The notes: generated from the letters alone by a model not told the origin. A stretch of 64,000 nt of DNA from Streptomyces antibioticus (GCF_001514065.1 NZ_KQ948426.1:248001-312000); one strand, 5' to 3'; shown: positions 25,324 through 37,192, counted from the stretch's first letter. Numbers and translations are program-made.

Positions 25324-26985
25324 ATGAACTCAGCCAGACGTACGACGATCACGTCCGCCGCCGTGCTCGCCGTGACCGGTGGTCTCCTCACCACGACCGC
25401 CGCCCCCGCCTCCGCCGCGACGACCTGCGCCTCGCCGGTCTTCAAGCGCCAGTTCTTCGCGAACACCACGTTCTCCGGCACCCCGAAGAAGACCGACTGC
25501 GACAACGCCATCGACCAGACCTGGAGCGGCGCCCCCGCCTCCGGGCTGCCGTCGAACGACTTCGGTGTGCGCTGGTCGGTGACGCGGGACTTCGGCTCCG
25601 GTGGGCCGTTCGCCCTCGCCGCCTCCGGGCTCGACGGGATACGTGTCTACGTCGACGGTGTGCGCAAGGTCGACCTCTGGAAGAACACGACGACGACCGT
25701 CTCCAAGACCGTCAACGTCACCATCCCCTCCGGCAAGCACACCCTCCGCGTCGACTACGCCAACTGGACCGGCAGCGCGAAGGTCAAGTTCGCCTACACG
25801 CCCCGCACCTCCGCCACCGTCGACAAGGTCAAGCCCCTTGTCCCCACCGGGACTTCGGTGTCGTACGCCCAGTCCACCGGCAAGGCCAAGCTGAGCTGGG
25901 CGAAGAACAAGGAGATGGACCTCGCGGGGTACCGGGTCTACCGCCGCCTGAAGGGCGCCTCCTTCGGCAGCACCCCGCTCACCACGACCACCTCCACCTC
26001 GTACACCGACACCCCTCCCGCGACCGGCGAGACGTACTACTACGAGGTCCGCGCCTACGACAAGGCGGGCAACACCTCCACCGGCACGACCGACCTGGGC
26101 GTCACCACCGTCGACCGCACCGCCCCCAAGGGGATCACCGGTCTCACGGCGGACGGCACCACCGCCGGGGTCTCCCTGACCTGGCAGGCCTCCGTGTCGA
26201 CGGACATCGACCACTACGAGGTGTACGCCTTCCGCAACGGCGACCCCGACCCGGACGGGCCGGACTTCGTGTTCGGGACGTCGTTCGCCTACCGGGTGCC
26301 GGTCGACGACGCGGGCGTGCCCTACGACTTCTCCGTGGTGGCCGTCGACACCTCGGCCAACGTCTCGCCGATGTCGGACGGAGTGCCCGCGAGCCGGGCC
26401 GTGGCCTCGACGGCCGCCGCGCCGACCGGCCTCGCCACCGAGCCGCCCGCCGACGACCTCACGACGGTCACGTGGACGGCGTCGCCCGACGAGGTCGGCG
26501 GCTACCACGTCTACCGCCGCACCAGCCCCACCGGTGCCTGGACGGCCATCGGCGCCACCAACGGCACCGGGTGGGAGGACCGGACCGCGCCGGCCGGCAA
26601 GGCGTACTACTACGTCGCCACCGTGGGCGCGGACGGCCTGGAGTCGCTGCCCTCCGAGGAGGTCACCGCCGAGCGCGTCACCAAGGCCACGGCGGTCGGA
26701 CCGAAGGCGCCGCAGTTGACGCTCGTCACCAACGGCATACCCGGCCGTTCCGCGATCAAGGTCACGGCGGCACCGGGCGCGGGCGACGAGGGCCGGCTGC
26801 TGAAGGGGTACTCCTGGGAGATTTCCGGGGCGTGCGGTGACAGCGGCACGCAGTTGTCGGCCACGGGGGCCATCTCCTGGGTCGCGCCGTACAACGGGCC
26901 CTGCATGGTGACCGTGTACGCCGTCGACCACTACGGCCGGGTCGGGTACGAAGGCACCTCGCTGGAGTTCTTCAGCGGGCGGTGA
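25324..26985 (+). CDS. secreted PA14-FN3 multidomain protein
   Basis: A 553-residue exported protein. The signal peptide ends near ASA at residues 30-32. The first domain (about 35-155) has the PA14-like strands FKRQFFANTTFSG, RWSVTRDF and IRVYVDGVRKVDLW, used for carbohydrate binding. Three fibronectin type III domains follow (about 165-250, 260-345, 350-425; repeated GYRVYRRL, HYEVYAF, GYHVYRR), then a beta-rich tail with two Cys. No catalytic domain is present, so it is an adhesive or polysaccharide-binding surface protein. The ATG at 25324 follows an AGAGGA site. It is divergent from the sugar-binding gene. Confidence 0.85.
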   Translation: MNSARRTTITSAAVLAVTGGLLTTTAAPASAATTCASPVFKRQFFANTTFSGTPKKTDCDNAIDQTWSGAPASGLPSNDFGVRWSVTRDFGSGGPFALAASGLDGIRVYVDGVRKVDLWKNTTTTVSKTVNVTIPSGKHTLRVDYANWTGSAKVKFAYTPRTSATVDKVKPLVPTGTSVSYAQSTGKAKLSWAKNKEMDLAGYRVYRRLKGASFGSTPLTTTTSTSYTDTPPATGETYYYEVRAYDKAGNTSTGTTDLGVTTVDRTAPKGITGLTADGTTAGVSLTWQASVSTDIDHYEVYAFRNGDPDPDGPDFVFGTSFAYRVPVDDAGVPYDFSVVAVDTSANVSPMSDGVPASRAVASTAAAPTGLATEPPADDLTTVTWTASPDEVGGYHVYRRTSPTGAWTAIGATNGTGWEDRTAPAGKAYYYVATVGADGLESLPSEEVTAERVTKATAVGPKAPQLTLVTNGIPGRSAIKVTAAPGAGDEGRLLKGYSWEISGACGDSGTQLSATGAISWVAPYNGPCMVTVYAVDHYGRVGYEGTSLEFFSGR

Positions 26986-26995
26986 CCACCACGAG

Positions 26996-27030
26996 AGAGG
27001 GGCCCGGAGGATCAACCTCCGGGCCCCTCT
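26996..27030. terminator. strong bidirectional terminator
   Basis: A perfect 15-bp stem (AGAGGGGCCCGGAGG and complement) around ATCAA. It separates the convergent PA14-FN3 gene and the hspR end of the dnaK operon. Confidence 0.9.
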
Positions 27031-27032
27031 GT

Positions 27033-27064
27033 CGTGCCTGCCGTGCCTGCCGTGCCTGTCGTGC
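27033..27064. repeat. 9-bp tandem repeat CGTGCCTGC
   Basis: About 3.5 units of CGTGCCTGC/T, immediately after the terminator and before the hspR stop. Probably replication slippage; no function is evident. Confidence 0.6.
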
Positions 27065-27070
27065 GGATGC

Positions 27071-27526
27071 CTAGTCCTTGGCCTTCTTCGGCCGCCAGAC
27101 CACCAGCGCGCTGGTCTGCTGCACCTCCTGGTACGGCACCAGGTCACGCCGGTACGACGCGTGCACCGCCGCTTCCCGCTGGCGCATCGCGGCGGCGGCG
27201 CCTTCCAGCGCCGCCTCCATCTCCGCGACCCGGGACTGCAACGCCGCGACCTGGTTCTCCAGCTCGATGATGCGCTTGATGCCGGCCAGGTTGATGCCCT
27301 CGTCCTGCGACAACTGCTGGACGGTGCGCAGCAGTTCGATGTCGCGGGCCGAGTAGCGGCGGCCCCGCCCGGCGGTGCGGTCCGGGGAGACCAGGCCGAG
27401 GCGGTCGTACTGGCGAAGGGTCTGCGGGTGCAGGCCGGAGAGCTGGGCCGCCACCGAGATGACGTAGACCGGGGTTTCCTCGGTCAGTTCGTACGGGTTG
27501 CGTCGACGGCCGTCCATCACTCTCAT
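27071..27526 (-). CDS. hspR: heat-shock repressor HspR
   Basis: A 151-residue MerR-family repressor. The helix-turn-helix and wing lie at about residues 22-70 (ISVAAQLSGLHPQTLRQYDRLGLV, RGRRYSARDIELL), followed by a coiled coil (IKRIIELENQVAALQSRV). HspR binds HAIR elements, with DnaK as co-repressor in Streptomyces, so heat that titrates DnaK releases the genes. The start overlaps the dnaJ stop (ATGA), making it the last gene of the dnaK operon and subject to its own control. Two or three HAIR-type sites in this window (15321, 31243, and weakly 31295) are its likely targets. Confidence 0.96.
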   Translation of the reverse strand: MRVMDGRRRNPYELTEETPVYVISVAAQLSGLHPQTLRQYDRLGLVSPDRTAGRGRRYSARDIELLRTVQQLSQDEGINLAGIKRIIELENQVAALQSRVAEMEAALEGAAAAMRQREAAVHASYRRDLVPYQEVQQTSALVVWRPKKAKD

Positions 27527-28704
27527 GCTCCCTTCGCGGCCTGGAACAGCTCCGCCCGCGGGTCCTCTTCCGCGGTTGCCTCGCGATACGCCTGAAGCGC
27601 TTCACGAGCCTTCCCCGTCACGTCCTTGGGGACACTCACCTCGACGGTGACCAGGAGGTCGCCGCGGGTGCCGTCCTTGCGGACCGCGCCCTTGCCGCGG
27701 GCGCGCATGGTGCGGCCGTTGGGTGTGCCGGGCGGCAGCTTGAGGGTGACGGGCGGGCCGCCCAGGGTGGGGACCCGGACCTCGCCGCCGAGGGCCGCCT
27801 CCGCGAAGGTCACCGGGACGGTCACCGTGAGGTTGTCGTCCTTGCGGCCGAAGACCGGGTGGGCGTCCACATGGACGGTGACGTACAAGTCGCCCGCGGG
27901 GCCGCCCCGTTCACCCGGCGCGCCCTTGCCGCGCAGGCGGATGCGCTGGTTGTCCGTCACCCCGGCGGGGATGCGGACCTGCATGGTGCGCGAGGACTTG
28001 GCGCGGCCGCTGCCCTTGCAGTCCAGGCAGGGGTGCTCGGCGATGAGGCCGCGGCCCTTGCAGTCGGGGCAGGGGTCGGTCAGCGAGAAGCCGCCGCCCG
28101 AGCCCCGGGCCACCTGGCCGGTGCCGACGCAGGTCGGGCACACGCGGGGTGTGCCGTTCTTGTCGCCGGTGCCCGAACACGCCTTGCAGGGGGACTGCGA
28201 GGACATCCGCAGCGGGACCGTGGCCCCTTCGATGGCCTCCGTGAAGCTCAGCGTGACCTCGGTGTCGATGTCCTGGCCGCGCCGCGGCTGGACCCGGGTG
28301 CCCCCGGTGCCGCCGCGGTTGAACAGACCGCCGAACACGTCGCCGATGCCGCCGCCGAAGCCGCCGGAACCCTGGCCGCCCTGGCCGCCACCGCCTCCGA
28401 AGAGGTCACCGAGGTCGAAGTTGAAGGAGCCGCCGCCCGCGCCCGGCCCCGGGCGGAAGCCGCCGTTGCCGAACAGCGCGCGGGCTTCGTCGTACTCCTT
28501 GCGCTTCTTGGGGTCGCCGAGGATGTCGTTCGCCTCGGAGATCTCCTTGAAGCGCTCCTCCGCCTTGGTGTTGCCCTTGTTGGCGTCCGGGTGGAACTCG
28601 CGGGCGAGCTTCCGGTACGCCTTCTTGATCTCGGCCTCGGTGGCGTCCTTGGGGACGCCGAGGACCTTGTAGTAGTCCTTCTCGATGAAGTCCTTGGTGC
28701 TCAT
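27523..28704 (-). CDS. dnaJ: chaperone DnaJ
   Basis: A 393-residue Hsp40 co-chaperone that stimulates DnaK ATPase and delivers substrates. The J domain at 8-75 includes the HPD motif in REFHPDANKG. A Gly/Phe-rich linker (about 80-140) follows, then the zinc centre with four CXXCXGXG repeats (CKACSGTG, CPTCVGTG, CPDCKGRG, CLDCKGSG, about 173-230) and the C-terminal substrate-binding domains. Gap to grpE is 36 bp; the stop overlaps hspR by 4 bp. The length is standard. Confidence 0.97.
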   Translation of the reverse strand: MSTKDFIEKDYYKVLGVPKDATEAEIKKAYRKLAREFHPDANKGNTKAEERFKEISEANDILGDPKKRKEYDEARALFGNGGFRPGPGAGGGSFNFDLGDLFGGGGGQGGQGSGGFGGGIGDVFGGLFNRGGTGGTRVQPRRGQDIDTEVTLSFTEAIEGATVPLRMSSQSPCKACSGTGDKNGTPRVCPTCVGTGQVARGSGGGFSLTDPCPDCKGRGLIAEHPCLDCKGSGRAKSSRTMQVRIPAGVTDNQRIRLRGKGAPGERGGPAGDLYVTVHVDAHPVFGRKDDNLTVTVPVTFAEAALGGEVRVPTLGGPPVTLKLPPGTPNGRTMRARGKGAVRKDGTRGDLLVTVEVSVPKDVTGKAREALQAYREATAEEDPRAELFQAAKGA

Positions 28705-28740
28705 CCCCGACGTCCCTCCTCTCGATCGGTCCCGTTGACG

Positions 28741-31286
<2,546 letters not shown>

Positions 31287-31294
31287 TCAACAGA

Positions 31295-31315
31295 CCTGAG
31301 TCTGTGAGGCTCAAC
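31295..31315. promoter_or_regulatory. degenerate HAIR-like site upstream of dnaK
   Basis: CCTGAGT-N7-GCTCAAC has the HAIR spacing with 11 of 14 consensus positions. It lies 31 bp upstream of the perfect site, so the two could bind HspR cooperatively. Confidence 0.6.
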
Positions 31316-31317
31316 TC

Positions 31318-32340
31318 TTATCCGTTCCTTACGCGCAACTGGCCCGTGACCTGCGGAGATGCGGATCGAGGAGTCCCGGAGGACTTCACTCGCAGGAGCG
31401 CGAGGACGACGACCAGGGCGCCCGAGGCCACCCACAGCGCCCCCGTTCCGCCCACCCACCCGAGGTGCTCCAGCACCCCGACGAGCACCCCGGCGAAGGC
31501 CCCGAGGCCGAGCAGCACCACCGTCCCCTGCGGGGTCAGCCCGAGCCTGCGCAGCCGGTGCCCGAGATGGTCGGGCCCGCGCCGCCCGGCCAGCCGCCGG
31601 GAGACGACGACCAGAAGGACGTCGGCGACGGCGACGGCGTTGAGCGCGAACAGCACACCCGCACTGGAGGCCGCCTCGTGCCCGGTCCGCGCCACCACGC
31701 CCGCCGCCGCGAGCACGAACCCGGCGAACAGCGCCCCACCGGAACCGAGCCCCACGCGCGCTGGCGGCCAGTTGTGCATGAGGAACCCGGTCAGCGCGGC
31801 CGCCAGCACACTCAGCAGCACCGCGAGCCCGTCCATCACCTCGGCCGCCGCACAGGCACCCACCCCGAAGGCGGCGACGACCCCGACGGTCCCGGCGAGC
31901 CCGTCGGCATGGTCGAGTGCCCGGAACCCGAGGGCCACGCACGCGATCCAGCCCACCGCGAGCACCCCGCCGACGACGCCGGTCTCCTCGTACGGCACCA
32001 CACAGCCCGCCGCCACGGCCGTGCCGACGAAGAGCACGCGCGGGCGGACGCGCCAGAGGTCGGCGGCGAGTCCGAGGGCGGCGACGGCGGCGGCCGCGAC
32101 GAGGAGTTCCCCGCCGCCCAGGGGCGCGGCCCCGGTCCGCTCCCCGGTGACGACGACGGCGCAGGTCGCGAGCACCACGGCGACACCGCCGGACAGCGGC
32201 ACCTTGCGCTGCTGCCGGCGCCGGTCGACGAGACCGAGGCGCAGGGCGGGGGCGCGGAGTACGGCCGCCAGGACGGCGGTCAGCAGCAGGGCGGTCGTGG
32301 CGGCGGCGATCCCATAGAGCACGTGTCTTAAAGTAGTCAC
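31318..32340 (-). CDS. MraY/WecA-superfamily-like membrane protein
   Basis: An integral membrane protein of about 340 residues from GTG 32340 with roughly ten hydrophobic segments. The superfamily's features are visible but altered: RQQRKVPLSGGVAV replaces the usual N-terminal KPxxPxxGG strand, LGLAADLWRVRP stands where LDD(L) is expected, and RALDHADGLAGTVG corresponds to LDNADGLAG. The superfamily transfers sugar-1-phosphate to a polyprenyl phosphate, but the missing first Asp of the DD pair raises doubt about activity. The start is uncertain because no ribosome-binding site is clear. It precedes dnaK on the same strand but is separated from it by the HAIR region. Confidence 0.7.
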   Translation of the reverse strand: MTTLRHVLYGIAAATTALLLTAVLAAVLRAPALRLGLVDRRRQQRKVPLSGGVAVVLATCAVVVTGERTGAAPLGGGELLVAAAAVAALGLAADLWRVRPRVLFVGTAVAAGCVVPYEETGVVGGVLAVGWIACVALGFRALDHADGLAGTVGVVAAFGVGACAAAEVMDGLAVLLSVLAAALTGFLMHNWPPARVGLGSGGALFAGFVLAAAGVVARTGHEAASSAGVLFALNAVAVADVLLVVVSRRLAGRRGPDHLGHRLRRLGLTPQGTVVLLGLGAFAGVLVGVLEHLGWVGGTGALWVASGALVVVLALLRVKSSGTPRSASPQVTGQLRVRNG

Positions 32341-32533
32341 GAATGTACCAATTCGGTACGAATAACACGTTCCGATTGCCACACGTTCGCCGTCACCCCT
32401 TAAGGCAACCCTCAGCGACACAGATCACCGCGGCGCTGGCTACAGTGCGAACGAGGATGCGGGTACCCTCAAGAGGACTGCATAAGTTACCGCTTAGTAA
32501 TCTCGCCCCGCCCAGGCCCGAGGAGCCCCCGAC

Positions 32534-34825
32534 ATGCAACTCGCAGCGATCATCGTGTCGCTGGTCCTGACCGTGGTCGGCGCCGCACTCTTCGCACGCG
32601 TCATCGCGCAGTTCGTCCGCTTCTTCATGCTCGGACAGCCGCTGCCGGCCGGTGCCCGGACCGACAACCCGTACCAGCGCAGCGTGACCCTGGTGAAGGA
32701 GTTCCTGGGTCACACCCGGATGAACCGCTGGGGCATCGTGGGCTTCGCCCACTGGTTCGTCGCCATCGGCTTCCTGACGCTGATCCCGATCCTGGGCCAG
32801 GCCATCGGCCAGCTCTTCCAGGCCGACTTCCAGCTGCCGGTCATCGGCGGCTGGCTGCCCTGGGAGATGTACGTCGAGTTCATCACCGTGATGACCACGG
32901 TGGGCATCGCGATCCTGATCCCGATCCGGCTGCTGAACCTGCCCTCCCGGGCCGGCCGCAAGTCCCGCTTCGCCGGGTCCACGGCCTGGCAGGCGTACTT
33001 CGTCGAGTACGTCATCCTCACCATCGGCACCGTGATCTACATCCTGCGCGGCCTGGAGGGCTCGCTGCACCACGTGGAGCACTACGAGGCCGCGTACTTC
33101 GCCTCGTACCCGCTGGTCGCCGCCCTGCGCGGCCTCGACGTCTCCACGTTGCAGACCCTGGTCTACCTGTTCGCCGGGATCAAGGTCAGCGTCTCCTTCA
33201 TCTGGATGATCGTCGTCTCGCTCAACGCCGACATGAGCGTCGCCTGGCACCGCTTCCTCGCCTTCCCGAACATCTGGTTCAAGCGCGACGCCGACGGCCG
33301 CACCGCCCTCGGCGCGCTCCAGCCGATGACGTCGGGCGGCAAGCCGATCGACTTCACCGACCCGGGCGAGGACGACGTCTTCGGCGTCTCCCAGGTCGAG
33401 CAGTTCTCCTGGAAGGGCCTGCTCGACTTCTCCACCTGCACCGAGTGCGGCCGCTGCCAGTCGCAGTGCCCCGCCTGGAACACCGGCAAGCCGCTCTCCC
33501 CGAAGCTGCTGATCATGTCGCTGCGCGACCACTCGCACGCCAAGGCGCCCTACCTGCTCGCGGGTGGCGGCAAGACCATGGAGGGCGAGGAGAAGGCGTC
33601 CGAGGAGCAGCTGGCCGGCGTGCCCGCCGCCGCCCTCGCCGAGGCCGAGCGCCCGCTGATCGGCACCGTCGAGGAGAACGGCGTCATCGACCCGGACGTC
33701 CTGTGGTCCTGCACCACCTGCGGCGCCTGTGTCGAGCAGTGCCCGGTCGACATCGAGCACGTCGACCACATCGTCGACATGCGCCGCTACCAGGTGATGA
33801 TCGAGTCCGCGTTCCCGTCCGAGGCGGGCACGATGCTCAAGAACCTGGAGAAGAAGGGCAACCCCTGGGGCCTGGCCAAGAAGCAGCGCCTGGAGTGGCT
33901 CAAGGAGGTCGAGTTCGAGGTCCCGGTCGTCGGCCAGGACATCGAGGACCTCACCGAGGTCGAGTACCTGTACTGGGTCGGCTGCGCCGGCGCCCTCGAG
34001 GACCGCGCCAAGAAGACGACGAAGGCCTTCGCCGAACTCCTCCACATCGCGGGCGTCAAGTTCGCGATCATGGGCGGCGACGAGAAGTGCACCGGTGACT
34101 CCGCCCGCCGCCTCGGCAACGAGCCCCTGTTCCAGGAGCTCGGCATGGAGAACGTCATGGCGCTGAACATGGCGTTCGGCGAGGAGCTGGACGACGACGG
34201 CAAGGTCGTGGCCGAGTCCGCGAAGCCGAAGTCCGCCAAGAAGATCGTCGCCACCTGCCCGCACTGCCTCAACACGATCGGCAACGAGTACCCGCAGCTC
34301 GGCGGCGACTACGAGGTCATCCACCACACCCAGCTGCTCCAGCACCTGGTGGACGAGGGCAAGCTGACCCCGGTCACGCCGGTCGAGGGCATCATCACCT
34401 ACCACGACCCCTGCTACCTGGGCCGCCACAACAAGATCTACACGCCCCCGCGCGAGATCATCGCCAACGTCCCGGGCCTCCGGAACGAGGAGATGCACCG
34501 CCACAAGGAGCGCGGCTTCTGCTGTGGCGCCGGTGGCGCGCGGATGTGGATGGAGGAGCGGATCGGCAAGCGCATCAACAACGAGCGCGTCGACGAAGCT
34601 CTGTCGTTGAACCCCGACATCGTCTCCACCGCCTGCCCGTTCTGCCTGGTCATGCTCACGGACTCGGTGAACGGCAAGAAGAACGAGGGCAAGGCCAAGG
34701 AGTCCATCACCGTCGTCGACGTCGCCCAGCTGCTGCTGGAGTCGGTCAAGACCCCGGTGGACCCCGAGGACCCCACGGGCGCCGCGGAGACCGAGAACGA
34801 GCCGGAGCCCGAGCCGGTCAAGTAA
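32534..34825 (+). CDS. membrane-anchored Fe-S oxidoreductase with CCG domains (HdrD/GlpC-like)
   Basis: A 763-residue fusion. The N-terminal 260 residues have about five to six transmembrane helices in the style of a NarI/HdrE-type cytochrome b. Two [4Fe-4S] motifs follow, CTECGRCQSQCP (about 302) and CTTCGACVEQCP (about 395). Two cysteine-rich CCG domains come next (ATCPHCLNTIG with the preceding WVGCAGA, and HDPCYLGRHN, GFCCGAGG with TACPFC), which form the non-cubane cluster in heterodisulfide reductase and related enzymes. The electron donor and acceptor are not known. The acidic C-terminus (PEPEPVK) is low complexity. The ATG at 32534 follows a GAGGAG site. Confidence 0.87.
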   Translation: MQLAAIIVSLVLTVVGAALFARVIAQFVRFFMLGQPLPAGARTDNPYQRSVTLVKEFLGHTRMNRWGIVGFAHWFVAIGFLTLIPILGQAIGQLFQADFQLPVIGGWLPWEMYVEFITVMTTVGIAILIPIRLLNLPSRAGRKSRFAGSTAWQAYFVEYVILTIGTVIYILRGLEGSLHHVEHYEAAYFASYPLVAALRGLDVSTLQTLVYLFAGIKVSVSFIWMIVVSLNADMSVAWHRFLAFPNIWFKRDADGRTALGALQPMTSGGKPIDFTDPGEDDVFGVSQVEQFSWKGLLDFSTCTECGRCQSQCPAWNTGKPLSPKLLIMSLRDHSHAKAPYLLAGGGKTMEGEEKASEEQLAGVPAAALAEAERPLIGTVEENGVIDPDVLWSCTTCGACVEQCPVDIEHVDHIVDMRRYQVMIESAFPSEAGTMLKNLEKKGNPWGLAKKQRLEWLKEVEFEVPVVGQDIEDLTEVEYLYWVGCAGALEDRAKKTTKAFAELLHIAGVKFAIMGGDEKCTGDSARRLGNEPLFQELGMENVMALNMAFGEELDDDGKVVAESAKPKSAKKIVATCPHCLNTIGNEYPQLGGDYEVIHHTQLLQHLVDEGKLTPVTPVEGIITYHDPCYLGRHNKIYTPPREIIANVPGLRNEEMHRHKERGFCCGAGGARMWMEERIGKRINNERVDEALSLNPDIVSTACPFCLVMLTDSVNGKKNEGKAKESITVVDVAQLLLESVKTPVDPEDPTGAAETENEPEPEPVK

Positions 34826-35630
34826 CACTCCTGGCCGATACGGCCGCACGACGCCCCCTGTCCGAGGAATCGGCAGGGGGCGTCGCCGTATGCCGACGCG
34901 CGCCGCAGATGACGAAGGTGACGCTGATGAGCAGCGCCCAGGAGACCCACTTGCCGACCGCGACCGGCTGCCAGCCGTCGAGCTGGTCCGGATAGGTCCA
35001 GGCGCCGAGATACGTCGCCATGTTCTCCGCCAGCCACAGGAAGAATCCGATCAGCGCGAACGACAGCGCCAGCGGCATCCGGTACCGGTGGGCGCCGATC
35101 CGGTAGTGCACCCAGGTGCCCGCGGTCGCCGCCAGCAGCAGCGCGGCGAGCGGCACGCGCAGGTCGGGTATCCAGTGGTGGGTGAGGAAGTTGGCGTACA
35201 GCAGCACGGCGACCGCGGCGGTGGCGCGGGGCCGGTAGCCGCTCAGCGACAGCCGCAGCAGCCGCCAGGCCCGGCACACGTAACTGCCGACCGCCGCGTA
35301 CATGAACCCGCCGTACAGCGGCACCCCGGCGAGCTTCGCGACCCCCGGCTCGGGGTAACTCCAGGAGCCGACATGCACCTTCACCATCTCGAAGGCGAGG
35401 CCGAGCAGATGGCAGAACGCCACGACCGCCACCTCACGCCGCGTCTCCCAGCCCACCAGGAACCCCACTCCGGTCAGCAGGACGCCGTACGCCAGCAGCA
35501 GGTCGTAGCGCGCGACCGGCAGCGGCGGCAGCAGGGTCGAGGCCGCCATACCGGCGAACAGGGCGACGGCGAAGGCACAGCAGCGGGCCTGGAGCCAGGT
35601 GAAGCGGGCGAGTTGACGGAGGGCATGCAT
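34818..35630 (-). CDS. DUF817 membrane protein
   Basis: A 270-residue polytopic protein with about eight hydrophobic helices, recognised as DUF817 from GWETRREVAVVAFCH, SWSYPEPGVAKLAGVPLYGGFMYA and GAWTYPDQLDGWQPV. Members are membrane proteins of unknown function; some are near phospholipid or carotenoid genes, but no such neighbour is seen here. Its end overlaps the end of the Fe-S gene by 8 bp. The C-terminal basic tail is likely cytoplasmic. Confidence 0.82.
   Translation of the reverse strand: MHALRQLARFTWLQARCCAFAVALFAGMAASTLLPPLPVARYDLLLAYGVLLTGVGFLVGWETRREVAVVAFCHLLGLAFEMVKVHVGSWSYPEPGVAKLAGVPLYGGFMYAAVGSYVCRAWRLLRLSLSGYRPRATAAVAVLLYANFLTHHWIPDLRVPLAALLLAATAGTWVHYRIGAHRYRMPLALSFALIGFFLWLAENMATYLGAWTYPDQLDGWQPVAVGKWVSWALLISVTFVICGARRHTATPPADSSDRGRRAAVSARSVT
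34850..34884 (+). terminator. terminator after the Fe-S oxidoreductase gene
   Basis: GACGCCCCCTG and CAGGGGGCGTC form an 11-bp perfect stem with a 13-base loop, 25 bp after the stop at 34825. It lies inside the 3' end of the opposing DUF817 gene. Confidence 0.65.
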
Positions 35631-35679
35631 GGTGCTGTAGATCGCCCGCGGGGGTGGGACGGTTGCAGCGGCGTCCTAC

Positions 35680-36204
35680 CTACATGGGCAGCGAATGCAG
35701 CCGCGCCCGCCCAGCCGGCCACACGGCGTCCTCGGCCAGCGGCAGCCACATCGCGTGCAGCGGATGGTCGACGACGATCTCCCCCGGCTGCTCCACCCGC
35801 ATGCCGTCCGTCGACTCCCGCCAGCCCAGCCGCCGGTACAGCGGCATCCGGTCCGGGAGGCAGAACAGCAGCCCGAACTCCGCGCCGGTGCCCCGCGCGT
35901 GGGCGACGGCGGCGTCCACCACCAGCCGCGCCAGCCCCTGGCCCCGCAGCTCCGGCGCGACGACCACCCCGCCGAGTCCCGCCACCGGGAACCGCCGCGC
36001 GCCGACCGACACCGTGGCGTCCACCAGCCCGGCGTGCGCCACCAGCCGCCCCTGGTGCAGGACGCCGAAGTGCACGTCCTTGTCCCGGGACCGCACCCCG
36101 AACGCGGCGACCTCGAAGGGGTCGTCGATGCCGCCGGTGATCTCGTCGAGGTCGGCCTTCGTGTACTGGGGAAGTCGGATGACCGAGTACGTCATGACGA
36201 TCAT
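35680..36204 (-). CDS. GNAT family N-acetyltransferase
   Basis: A 174-residue acetyltransferase with the acetyl-CoA loop in LGGVVVAPELRGQGLARLVVD, where the RGQG signature is intact, and the LPDRMPLYRRLGW segment that follows it in amine-acetylating members. The substrate cannot be named. It starts 4 bp after the stop of the upstream phosphotransferase-like gene, so the pair is probably an operon. Both enzymes use small-molecule acceptors, and a detoxification or metabolite-modification role is conceivable but not proven. Confidence 0.85.
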   Translation of the reverse strand: MIVMTYSVIRLPQYTKADLDEITGGIDDPFEVAAFGVRSRDKDVHFGVLHQGRLVAHAGLVDATVSVGARRFPVAGLGGVVVAPELRGQGLARLVVDAAVAHARGTGAEFGLLFCLPDRMPLYRRLGWRESTDGMRVEQPGEIVVDHPLHAMWLPLAEDAVWPAGRARLHSLPM

Positions 36205-36208
36205 CGTG

Positions 36209-37192
36209 TCACCGGACGTGCTCCTCGGTGCACAGCCCCCTCAGCCACTCCGCGCACGCCGCGTCCGCCGCCGGGAGGGTCGTGCCGGGGAAGAGGCGGG
36301 TCCAGGCCCGGGTGGGGGCGAGGGCGCCCAGGCGGGTCGCCAGGGTCAGGGCGCGGCGCAGTTCCGGCAGCGTACGGCCGTCCCCGGTCCAGGGTTCGAG
36401 GTACGCGTCGCGGAGCCTGGGCAGTGCCTCGGGGCCGTATCGTTCGCGGACCCGGCGGGCGGGGACGGTGAAGCTGCAGAAGGGGTGGGAGATGTTGGCG
36501 TCGCCCCAGTCGAAGAAGGTGAAGCGGCCGGGCCCGGGGTGGAAGAGCTGGCCGTCGTGCAGGTCGCAGTGGTCGAGGGAGTCGGGGACACCGGTGCCGG
36601 CGAGTTCCGCGCACCAGTCGAGGAGGCGGGGGCGGAGGGCGGTCAGACGGGCACGGTCCGCCGGGTCCAGGGCGGTGTTCTGCGCCAGCGCGCTGTCGAA
36701 GATCGCGGGGAGGGCCGCGGCGCGGGCGTCGGGCACCCCGAGGCGGGCGATCTCGTCGACGTACGGGACCAGCGCGCGCTGCATCCGCGCGTACTGCCCC
36801 AGCGCCCCCTCCCACGCCCGCACATCGGCGGCGCCGCGCTCCAGCGCGTCCCGGAAGACCTCACCGCCGTAGGGCAGCAGGGCCCAGCCGCGTCCGGCGT
36901 CGACGGCGAGCGGCTCCAGCACCTGGTCCGGCACCCAGCCGGCCAGCGCGGCGGTGAGCGCTCCCTCGAAGGCGCTCGCGGGCGGGTTGGCCTTGAACCA
37001 GACGTCGGCCCCGTCCCGCACGCCGATGCGCACCAGCACCGACCACGGCCGCAGCCGCACCCGCCACCGCCCCGCCGGCCGCAGCCCGCGCGCGGCGAGC
37101 CCGGCCTCCGCCCAGCCGAGCGCGGCCTCCCGCCACTCCGGCCGCTCCCAGGGGGTCACGGCGTCCTGGTAGTTCCCTCGGTCCACGGTCAT
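36209..37192 (-). CDS. aminoglycoside phosphotransferase-fold kinase
   Basis: A 327-residue kinase-like protein of the APH/choline-kinase fold. The catalytic Brenner motif HCDLHDGQLF (Asp in CDLHDG) and the metal-binding FFDWGDA are intact. The N-terminal part (RVRLRPWSVLVRIG, DVWFKANPP) fits the nucleotide lobe. It phosphorylates a small hydroxylated molecule using ATP; drug resistance is one possibility, while sugar or metabolite kinases of this fold are equally common. The ATG at 37192 is preferred because GAGG precedes it; a frame extends to 37210. It lies 4 bp upstream of the GNAT gene. Confidence 0.82.
   Translation of the reverse strand: MTVDRGNYQDAVTPWERPEWREAALGWAEAGLAARGLRPAGRWRVRLRPWSVLVRIGVRDGADVWFKANPPASAFEGALTAALAGWVPDQVLEPLAVDAGRGWALLPYGGEVFRDALERGAADVRAWEGALGQYARMQRALVPYVDEIARLGVPDARAAALPAIFDSALAQNTALDPADRARLTALRPRLLDWCAELAGTGVPDSLDHCDLHDGQLFHPGPGRFTFFDWGDANISHPFCSFTVPARRVRERYGPEALPRLRDAYLEPWTGDGRTLPELRRALTLATRLGALAPTRAWTRLFPGTTLPAADAACAEWLRGLCTEEHVR

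Noticed and set aside
36209-37192. Confident call of aminoglycoside resistance
   Set aside because: The fold and catalytic motifs fit a wide kinase family, so resistance cannot be claimed from sequence alone.
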